41,002 nt of DNA from positions 1 to 41,002 of the IMG/VR virus record IMGVR_UViG_3300030329_003676. The stretch is one strand, 5' to 3'. Positions 35,649-41,002 of this stretch are shown one piece after another. The DNA is from a virus. The notes beneath the pieces are model-generated. The model did not search any database. It had not been told where the DNA came from and saw only the letters and a list, made by a program, of their open reading frames with translations. The translations under genes and the position numbers were made by a program. Within the stretch, counting starts at the first letter, position 1, and the number at the start of each line of letters is the position of its first letter.

Positions 35649-36550
35649 TAGTAATCAACGCCATATTTACCAGCACTACCTGGTTGAAACTTTGCTTCCT
35701 CTTTTAGTTTAAGAACAGCTCCTGGATTTTCTTCATGCCATTGTTGAGCCCATTTTATAGCATCATATGCAGCCCATGCAGTACCTACTCCAGACAATCC
35801 AGTACCAACTTTACCTACTGCTTTTAATACAGGTTTAGCTTTTCTAACCATTTTAGCTACCTCAGGTGTACCTCTACTTGTAATAGCTTGTCCTAACCTA
35901 CTACCTTGAGGTACATGTTGTGTACCTATCCATTTTTTTCTCCATTTAGTGTCTGGATACGGCAGTTCATTTGTAGCTACAAATGCCCAATCTTTATGCA
36001 CAGATACTACAGGTCTTTTAAGCGAACCTAAATGACCACCTATTGGTCTACCAGGTTTTAATTCAGGATATTTTTTACCCCCACCAATCACAACATTAGT
36101 AAATTTATATTTAGATTTTATTCTTGGTTTTGCTGGTATTTTATAACCACCCATTATATCCTCATAAGCATCAAGTCTTTTCCAGTAATCATCAATTTGC
36201 TTAATAGTTGCAGAACCTTGTTCCTTAAATATTAAAGACTTACCACCAACAAGTTTATGCCCAAGAGTCCCCTGTTTAAAGTTAAAAGTAGTTGCCCTTA
36301 ATCCTTTAGGATTACCTGCTTCTTTAATCATATCAACACTTCTAACCCATGTTTTTCCAAAAGTTTTAGAACCAGTCTTAAATGCATAAGAACCTCCATG
36401 CGGCATTCTAGAATACGGTTTTGGACGTTTTGTAATTTTATCAACTACATCAAAATAACTAGAAGTACGTGACGCAGCTGTACCACTAGCTATTAAACCA
36501 GCTTGTTTTTTCTTATTCTTTTTCTTCTTAGGTGGGTCAGCTTTAGCCAT
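35648..36550 (-). CDS. Basic protein ending in GKYGVDY, second of three
   Basis: This 300-residue protein begins with a lysine-rich stretch (MAKADPPKKKKNKKKQAGL). The central part is Gly/Lys/Arg-rich without a known motif. The last 60 residues contain a hydrophobic stretch (VGTGLSGVGTAWAAYDAIKW), then EENPGAVLKLKEEAKF and GSAGKYGVDY. The same order (hydrophobic helix, ENPGA/DNPGA, basic helix, GK-YGVD end) occurs in the next protein upstream, so the two share a C-terminal domain. It is probably a virion-associated or membrane-interacting protein. Confidence 0.6.
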   Translation of the reverse strand: MAKADPPKKKKNKKKQAGLIASGTAASRTSSYFDVVDKITKRPKPYSRMPHGGSYAFKTGSKTFGKTWVRSVDMIKEAGNPKGLRATTFNFKQGTLGHKLVGGKSLIFKEQGSATIKQIDDYWKRLDAYEDIMGGYKIPAKPRIKSKYKFTNVVIGGGKKYPELKPGRPIGGHLGSLKRPVVSVHKDWAFVATNELPYPDTKWRKKWIGTQHVPQGSRLGQAITSRGTPEVAKMVRKAKPVLKAVGKVGTGLSGVGTAWAAYDAIKWAQQWHEENPGAVLKLKEEAKFQPGSAGKYGVDY

Positions 36551-37395
36551 TAAATATCAACACCCCATTTACCAGGGCTACCTGCTTTTAAGTTCTTTCT
36601 ATGTAATGCTTCTTTATGTCCTGCTAGAGCTCCAGGATTATCTCTATTGTAATCCCATGCCCATTTAGCAGCAAGACCAATGTCTACTGCTGCACCTATT
36701 CCAGTTGCATAACCAATAGCTCTACCTACTCCTCTTTTAATACCAGCCTCAACTACTTCTTTTCCAACTTTTTCTGAAGCTTCACTCACTAGTTTATGCC
36801 GAGCTTTGTCTCTTAATTCTTCGTCAAGGATAATCCTACCACGTCTACCCTGACGGAATCCTTCAAGTGGGGAGTCCCAATTACGACCAGTCACTCCTCC
36901 TTGTCGAAGCAAATCAGTTAACTCTCTTGAAGCTTTTTTTAATCCTTTACGAGCTTTTTCAAAACCTATACCTTGCATACCTCCACCTGGTTGTGTTGTT
37001 AAATCATATTGTCTAACCATATAGTTATAGTCTCTACCTACAATATTTAATTTCGTAGCAAAATTACTTGCAATATCTCCTACTGCACTATGGTATCCTG
37101 GAAAATGCCTTGCTGCACCAACAACTCCTCTTGTAATATCATCACCTATATTTTGTAAACCTTTAGCAACTGCTGAGCCTGCACCTGCACCTGTATATGC
37201 ACCTAATACACCTGAAGTATCTCTAGCAGAAACACCTGACGGTCTTCTACCTCCTGAAGTAACATGCTTATGCATATTTGCAACAGAAGTTTGCCTCATA
37301 TCTTCAGCAGCTTGTATGTCTTTTCTTTCATCAATAGGAGTTACGCCACCTTCAGGTTTGTATCTTCCACCATATTGATATTTTTTACTGGCCAT
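36550..37395 (-). CDS. Protein with the same C-terminal domain, ending GKWGVDI
   Basis: This 281-residue basic protein starts MASKKYQYGGRYKPEGG. It has a Gly/Ala-rich segment (SGVLGAYTGAGAGSAVAKGL) and helical stretches rich in Arg/Lys. Its C-terminal 55 residues (GYATGIGAAVDIGLAAKWAW, DNPGALAGHKEALHRKNLKA, GSPGKWGVDI) match the layout of the neighbouring 300-residue protein. It lies directly downstream of the holin-like gene in the same operon. Function is unknown. Confidence 0.6.
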   Translation of the reverse strand: MASKKYQYGGRYKPEGGVTPIDERKDIQAAEDMRQTSVANMHKHVTSGGRRPSGVSARDTSGVLGAYTGAGAGSAVAKGLQNIGDDITRGVVGAARHFPGYHSAVGDIASNFATKLNIVGRDYNYMVRQYDLTTQPGGGMQGIGFEKARKGLKKASRELTDLLRQGGVTGRNWDSPLEGFRQGRRGRIILDEELRDKARHKLVSEASEKVGKEVVEAGIKRGVGRAIGYATGIGAAVDIGLAAKWAWDYNRDNPGALAGHKEALHRKNLKAGSPGKWGVDI

Positions 37396-37400
37396 TATTC

Positions 37401-37682
37401 CTACTTACTAATTTGTTTCTTAGCGTATGCTTTTACTACTGCAAGAGCGGCTGCTCCACCAGAAAGTAATGCAAGCTGAACGACTTCTGCATCAACACCG
37501 ACTAATGGTGCGATAGTCAAGGAAGCAATAAATGCCTCCAAGAAAGTCCATATGACACGTTCTAACATGTCTTTAAGTTCATCACTCATTTTATAACTCC
37601 ATGCTTCATTCCAAGGGGTCCACACCACATCCTTCTTGAATGTCCCATCAGAGTTTCTTGTTCTTTTAAACTTCTCTAACAT
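37401..37682 (-). CDS. Holin-like membrane protein (r1t-type candidate)
   Basis: This protein has up to 93 residues. The longest start (37682) lacks a ribosome site; an internal ATG at 37589 (MSDELKDMLERVIWTF) has GGAG 9 nt upstream and gives 62 residues, close to r1t-type holins. Two hydrophobic helices are seen (VIWTFLEAFIASLTIAPLVG and VVQLALLSGGAAALAVVKAY) separated by an acidic turn, with a basic C-terminus (KKQISK). Holins time lysis by opening the inner membrane. Position near a DUF5675-type gene supports a lysis cassette. The choice of start is uncertain. Confidence 0.65.
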   Translation of the reverse strand: MLEKFKRTRNSDGTFKKDVVWTPWNEAWSYKMSDELKDMLERVIWTFLEAFIASLTIAPLVGVDAEVVQLALLSGGAAALAVVKAYAKKQISK

Positions 37683-37688
37683 AGTATA

Positions 37689-39266
37689 CTACTTTTTAAG
37701 TCCACTTCCACCACCAGAAACAATTCTTGATAAACCAGCCATACCTGCAATGGCACCTTTAATATTAATTTCAAAGTCTTTTGGTTTAGGAAGTTCTATA
37801 TTTGCTGCTTTATAATTTTCTCCACCATAATGAGTACCTGCTTTTTTTCTTTCTGCATATGTTTGAAATATAGGTGACCCAGTTTCTGTTTTAAGTTCTC
37901 CTACTTTGACACCTTCAAAAGTGTTTTCAAATTTAGCTCTTGCTATAGCTTCTCTTTCAATATCTTTAAATCTAGCAAAAGTAGTCTGCCATTTAACATC
38001 ACTCATATCAGGACGTTTTAAACCACTTTCATCTACAATAAATTTATAACCTCTTTTTTCAGCATGTGACATATCTTCTAAAAGTTTTATATGTTCATCA
38101 GCTCCTGGTCCTAATAAACTTTTTGCTTGTTTAGTATAATCATCTAAATTATAAGGAATCTTTTCTATTTCTGTATCACCACTAATTTGAGTTACTACTT
38201 CAGGACGAAATACTCTTCCCAATAATTGAGCATCTTTAGCACCTGCTCCATATATATAACCTTTACCTAATTCTTTAGGTTCTCCATATTGAATATCTGC
38301 TTGTCCTCCAGTCCTTCCTAAATTAGTATGTACTCTCTCTGCACTAGTTCTTTCTTCAATAGATAACCTAGTCCCATGCATGTGACCTATAGCTCTATAT
38401 ATATTCAAATCTCTTCCTGGATTAGCACCTTTTGGAAAATCTTTTGAACCTTGTTCATATACAGAATAATCATATTTATAATCTTGTATAATTTCAGCCA
38501 TTGCTTTCCCTTCTTTCTTTTTGATTGTAATATAATCAGCAACACCGCTTAATTTATTTAAATCTTCAGAGTTGTAATCTTTTATAATTCCTTGTCGTAA
38601 AGCAAAACTTCTTATTTCTCTTTCAGTAGTCAAATCAATAACGACATTTTTATCTGTTGGAGATATTCCACTTAGTTTATTTATTTCTTCAATAGTTGAA
38701 TGTTTAACTTCTTTTAATATTTTTAATTCTTTTTGTATTGCTTTTGCAGTACCAGCATCAACTCTTGTACCTTTACTTGAACCCTTAAAATCACTTGTAC
38801 CTTCAGGAATCTTTTTGCCTTTATAAGTTTCTCTTATACCAGATTTGTATTCCTCCATACCTACACCTCCAGCTTCATAAAAACCTTCTCTAAAAGATTT
38901 CCCTCCACCTACAATTGACTCACGAAGTTCTATAGCTTCATCAAGTTGGGATAAATTAATTTCTTTATAAGTGGTATCGCCAGGACTTACTAAGTTATGT
39001 ACTTTCTTAAGGTCACTCTTACTAACTTTTACATATTTTGAATATTCTGGACTCGCAGGTCTGTCATCTCCAGTAAATTGTTTACTAGGCATACCCTCTC
39101 TATCATAATCTGGAAGCACATCACCACCTTCAGCAACTTTTTCTTCCAGAGCTCTTAGTTTTTCCTCTTTAGATTGAGTATATTTATGTTCATCTGATTC
39201 TGGTGAAAAGTCTTCGTCATCAAACCCAAACTTTCTACTTTTTGTAAATTGTACATATTTTGGCAT
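37689..39266 (-). CDS. Large unknown charged protein in lysis/tail arm
   Basis: The start is set at 39266 (MPKYVQFTKSRKFGF), where GGAG lies 11 nt upstream; an in-frame ATG 33 nt earlier lies inside the end of the previous gene. The 525-residue product is highly charged and helical. It contains YKGKKIPEGTSDFKGSSKG and a stretch IYRAIGHMHGTRLSIEERTS followed by GKGYIYGAGAKDAQLLGRVF. The latter recalls a family A polymerase finger sequence, but the rest of that domain is absent. It ends in a Gly/Ser-rich hydrophobic tail (AGMAGLSRIVSGGGSGLKK). It is probably a virion or injected protein; function is unknown. Confidence 0.55.
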   Translation of the reverse strand: MPKYVQFTKSRKFGFDDEDFSPESDEHKYTQSKEEKLRALEEKVAEGGDVLPDYDREGMPSKQFTGDDRPASPEYSKYVKVSKSDLKKVHNLVSPGDTTYKEINLSQLDEAIELRESIVGGGKSFREGFYEAGGVGMEEYKSGIRETYKGKKIPEGTSDFKGSSKGTRVDAGTAKAIQKELKILKEVKHSTIEEINKLSGISPTDKNVVIDLTTEREIRSFALRQGIIKDYNSEDLNKLSGVADYITIKKKEGKAMAEIIQDYKYDYSVYEQGSKDFPKGANPGRDLNIYRAIGHMHGTRLSIEERTSAERVHTNLGRTGGQADIQYGEPKELGKGYIYGAGAKDAQLLGRVFRPEVVTQISGDTEIEKIPYNLDDYTKQAKSLLGPGADEHIKLLEDMSHAEKRGYKFIVDESGLKRPDMSDVKWQTTFARFKDIEREAIARAKFENTFEGVKVGELKTETGSPIFQTYAERKKAGTHYGGENYKAANIELPKPKDFEINIKGAIAGMAGLSRIVSGGGSGLKK

Positions 39267-39267
39267 A

Positions 39268-39852
39268 TTAAAAAAATCTCCTACCAGATAGTTTACCATC
39301 TATTGCAATAATTTTTCCACTAATATCGCTTAACTTTTCTAATATGTCATTAGTATTTATACTGCTATTGTCACTAGTATTAATATCTCCATCGTAATCT
39401 ATATATGTCACTTCTACATGTCCATTCTCTATGGCAGCAGCTACATAAGGATAAACAGCTTTATATGCATTAACAGATGAGCCTACAAAACCATCCTTTT
39501 GTACAAGATTACTTGTTTGAGAGTCTCCTAGCAGCAAACAACCTGCCGTCGATTCATCGGTATTGCCTGTATGCCATAGTATATACTCAAATCCTGGTAC
39601 ATCCATAACCCATATCATACCTTTGTGCATATTTCCATATTTAGCTGTATATTTATTATGAAATCCACCAGAAGTTCTTAACGACAATGTATAAGTTCCT
39701 GGGGGTATTCTAGTTTCTCCATATACTTTTACATCTCTCTGTTCATCTTCAAGTGTATAACAAAGAAATTTACGCTGTCCATTAGTAACATCAAATAGTA
39801 TTCCTGATGTTGAATCATGTTGGCTACTTATTCTTAATACTTCTAATTCCAT
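39268..39852 (-). CDS. DUF5675-type protein, probable cell-wall-related
   Basis: This 194-residue protein has GGAGGAATA before the ATG. The core (about 1-150) reads like the DUF5675 family: SGILFDVTNGQRKFLCYTLE, RIPPGTYTLSLRTSGGFHNK, then GFEYILWHTGNTDESTAGCL with the conserved H-x-GN...T-x-GC(L/I)L-x-G pattern. The family is related in layout to L,D-transpeptidase-like proteins (His and Cys in the final motif) and is common in phage lysis regions. The last 40 residues form an acidic linker and a helix (NTNDILEKLSDISGKIIAID). It could be an endolysin-like or wall-remodelling protein. Confidence 0.65.
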   Translation of the reverse strand: MELEVLRISSQHDSTSGILFDVTNGQRKFLCYTLEDEQRDVKVYGETRIPPGTYTLSLRTSGGFHNKYTAKYGNMHKGMIWVMDVPGFEYILWHTGNTDESTAGCLLLGDSQTSNLVQKDGFVGSSVNAYKAVYPYVAAAIENGHVEVTYIDYDGDINTSDNSSINTNDILEKLSDISGKIIAIDGKLSGRRFF

Positions 39853-39932
39853 TATTCCTCCAATATATATTTTATTATCTTACCAAATATTAATCCTACC
39901 ACACCGAATAGAGCTATAGCTAAAATTTCCAC
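39852..39932 (-). CDS. 26-residue membrane micro-protein
   Basis: A frame starts with GTG (complement of 39930-39932) behind AGGTG and ends TAATG with the DUF5675 gene. The peptide is one hydrophobic helix (VEILAIALFGVVGLIFGKII) followed by a short charged end (KYILEE). A single-helix protein next to a lysis gene could be a small holin, antiholin or pinholin. Its size and weak start leave some doubt. Confidence 0.4.
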   Translation of the reverse strand: MEILAIALFGVVGLIFGKIIKYILEE

Positions 39933-39934
39933 TA

Positions 39935-40039
39935 CTATTCACCTACAATACAAGTCGGACACAAAAAACTTTTATCGTAGTCTTGCCAATATGGTGTAAG
40001 ACATCTCTCGCAGTAAGCAGTTAGGATATATTCTGACAT
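39935..40039 (-). CDS. 34-residue zinc-ribbon micro-protein
   Basis: The start (complement of 40037-40039) lies in the stop of the nuclease gene (TAATG). The product (MSEYILTAYCERCLTPYWQD...) has Cys10-x2-Cys13 and a CPTC pair near the end, 16 residues apart: a minimal zinc ribbon. It is supported by coupling and motif. Function is unknown. Confidence 0.5.
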   Translation of the reverse strand: MSEYILTAYCERCLTPYWQDYDKSFLCPTCIVGE

Positions 40040-40380
40040 TATCTCTTACCCCCATCGTAAGATACTGCATGTCCTACTTCTATCATCTCTTGATTAATAT
40101 TTGTTTCATCTATATAAAGTTCTCCAAGTACTCTACCATACTTACCTTTTCCTTGAGAATGTAACTCAACTGATTCATCATCTAATCTATCAATAAGCCA
40201 CTGTTTCGCAGCCAACCCTCGTTCTTTCTCCTCTTTATCTCTGGTTCGAGACTCAGGAGCGTTGATGCCCACAAGTCGTACACGACATTTATGCCACACA
40301 TCAAAACCCAAATCAATTCTAACATCTACTGTATCTCCATCTACTACTCTAAGTATCTCAACTCCATAATAATATTTCAT
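40039..40380 (-). CDS. Thermonuclease (SNase-like)
   Basis: This 113-residue protein carries the staphylococcal-nuclease OB-fold signature: VVDGDTVDVRID at 12-23 (calcium-binding Asp), CRVRLVGINAPES at 32-44 with Arg35 and Glu43, and GKYGRVLGEL with Arg83, the three catalytic positions. It ends soon after, without the C-terminal helix of long forms. These enzymes cut DNA and RNA with calcium. No signal peptide is seen, so it acts in the cell or after lysis. It sits between a ferredoxin gene and a zinc-ribbon micro-gene, overlapping the latter. Confidence 0.85.
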   Translation of the reverse strand: MKYYYGVEILRVVDGDTVDVRIDLGFDVWHKCRVRLVGINAPESRTRDKEEKERGLAAKQWLIDRLDDESVELHSQGKGKYGRVLGELYIDETNINQEMIEVGHAVSYDGGKR

Positions 40381-40632
40381 TTATTCTCCTGGTTCTATCA
40401 TTATACATTCTCCAGGACATTCTTCTGCTGATTCAATAACATCTGGGAGTAATCCTTCAGGAATTGTGGCAATACCTTTAGCACCTTCTTTATTACCCTC
40501 TGATTCTGCATAAATATGGTCACCGTCTTTAACATAAAAAAGTCCATCATCCAACCCAACAAATACATCAGGAGCTATCTCTTCACAGATACCATCTCCT
40601 GTACAGATGTGCTGGTCTATCCATACCTTCAT
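40381..40632 (-). CDS. Single-cluster ferredoxin
   Basis: This 83-residue acidic protein has the layout of the small actinobacterial/archaeal ferredoxins: MKVWIDQHICTGDGICEEIA with Cys10, Asp13 and Cys16, APDVF, and ECPGEC with Cys72 and Cys76. Asp13 in the place of the second cysteine gives a 3Fe-4S cluster, or a 4Fe-4S cluster with Asp as ligand. In actinobacteria such ferredoxins feed electrons to P450s and other oxygenases. In a phage it is an auxiliary metabolic gene, perhaps supporting host redox reactions. It abuts the nuclease gene and overlaps the upstream membrane gene. Confidence 0.85.
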   Translation of the reverse strand: MKVWIDQHICTGDGICEEIAPDVFVGLDDGLFYVKDGDHIYAESEGNKEGAKGIATIPEGLLPDVIESAEECPGECIMIEPGE

Positions 40633-40919
40633 CTACTAGTAGATTGTTCTTTTGGTTTCTTTTCTTTTCTAAGTCCTATAGTAATAAGCCATAAAGTAAT
40701 AGAACCTAATATAGCTACACCCACTATGTCTTTAGCAGTACCAGTTAAAGTTAGCCAAGCGATGAAGAAGCCCAAAAGTGTAAATGTCTGTGCGATTGTT
40801 TCTTTTATTGCTTCTATGAACCACTTAGCAAATGCTTTAACTGCTCTGGGTATATTCACAACTATGTGATATGGCAGAGCAAATATATTAAATACTATGT
40901 CTATTATTTTCTTTATCAT
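40629..40919 (-). CDS. Membrane protein, two hydrophobic segments
   Basis: This 96-residue basic protein starts with an amphipathic segment (MIKKIIDIVFNIFALPYHIV). One membrane helix follows at about 44-60 (TFTLLGFFIAWLTLTG) and another at about 64-82 (IVGVAILGSITLWLITIGL), then a basic Lys-rich tail (RKEKKPKEQSTSR). It overlaps the ferredoxin start by 4 nt. It could be a second holin or a membrane accessory protein; the family is not recognised. Confidence 0.6.
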   Translation of the reverse strand: MIKKIIDIVFNIFALPYHIVVNIPRAVKAFAKWFIEAIKETIAQTFTLLGFFIAWLTLTGTAKDIVGVAILGSITLWLITIGLRKEKKPKEQSTSR

Positions 40920-41002
40920 CTTATTCTTCTAATAGGTATTATAGAGCTTGTTGCTATAATTTGCGAGACTATGATAACAGGTACTACAACCTCTTGAGCT
41001 TT
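40916..41002 (-). CDS. C-terminal end of a gene cut by the window edge
   Basis: The minus strand is open from the right edge for 28 codons, to a TGA that overlaps the ATG of the next gene (ATGA). The visible end is hydrophobic then basic (VVVPVIIVSQIIATSSIIPI, then RRIR), like the last membrane helix and cytoplasmic tail of a small membrane protein. Coupling to the downstream gene supports it. Nothing more can be said without the rest. Confidence 0.45.
   Translation of the reverse strand, partial: KAQEVVVPVIIVSQIIATSSIIPIRRIR

Noticed and set aside
37689-39266. Family A DNA polymerase-like stretch (IYGAGAKDAQLLGRVF)
   Set aside because: The polymerase motif A (DYSxIELR) and motif C (HDE) are missing, and the order of other segments does not match. 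One short resemblance is not enough.
1-41002. Complete circular genome
   Set aside because: No terminal overlap is seen. Joining the ends would make the left-edge fibre gene and the right-edge membrane gene meet in different frames, and replication genes are missing. Circularity is not supported.

Overview
The window is a stretch of a tailed-phage (Caudoviricetes) genome with low G+C and AT-rich coding. It carries a complete head-gene set: terminase large subunit, portal, scaffold-like protein and an SU10/DUF5309-type major capsid protein. It also has tail genes, a lysis/host-interaction arm and an early arm of small genes. Both ends cut through genes, and I see no terminal overlap, integrase, DNA polymerase, helicase or primase, so the window is probably part of a larger genome. 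Several features point to a low-G+C marine actinobacterial host. These are a 3Fe-4S/4Fe-4S ferredoxin of the actinobacterial single-cluster kind, apparent leaderless promoters (before 30536 and 1771), an r1t-like holin, and a basic/proline-rich protein next to the portal that resembles proteins I recall from actinophages. This host assignment is inference. The short tail-gene set without a recognisable tape measure, and the block of very large proteins between portal and capsid, suggest a podovirus-like virion with ejection proteins, but this is not proven.

Layout. 1-22672 (minus strand) is the late virion operon, read right to left: a terminase with an N-terminal zinc finger and HTH, the portal, small head proteins, a 2007-residue giant protein with four more large unknown proteins (an 11-kb block), a structured RNA leader, scaffold, major capsid protein, a decoration-like protein, and tail/fibre proteins ending in a truncated glycine-rich adhesin. 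22673-27314 (plus strand) is a gene-poor early region holding many tiny genes (25-138 codons) separated by elaborate inverted repeats. 27315-35035 (plus strand) is the early/middle operon: a MoxR-type AAA ATPase with a VWA/HExxH partner, a leaderless small gene plus metallophosphoesterase, a Rad52-like annealing protein, zinc-ribbon proteins, a winged-helix candidate, a lysozyme-like transglycosylase and a SET-domain protein. 35032-41002 (minus strand) is a second minus-strand operon: a tiny lysine-rich peptide, three proteins sharing a C-terminal GK(Y/W)GVD motif, a holin-like protein, a large unknown protein, a DUF5675-type protein, tiny membrane and zinc-ribbon proteins, a thermonuclease, a ferredoxin and membrane proteins.

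The most unusual content is RNA structure in the non-coding DNA. (1) The leader of the scaffold/capsid genes (about 7176 down to 6989, minus strand) can be folded by eye into two consecutive textbook H-type pseudoknots, directly below a TATAAT box. (2) The plus-strand early region carries at least six long-stem elements (24178-27200) whose arms differ but stay complementary. Loops and stems have been swapped between copies like modules. (3) A second hairpin family with a conserved TTTCCC/GGGAAA core and variable, compensated outer arms sits just upstream of small genes. (4) A 77-nt tRNA-like element at 27214-27290 has an acceptor stem with the alanine-type G3:U70 pair and a perfect T-arm, but a 9-bp stem with a 12-nt loop where an anticodon arm should be. 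It resembles the tRNA-like domain of tmRNA without the message part. All foldings were done by eye and need covariance testing against related genomes.
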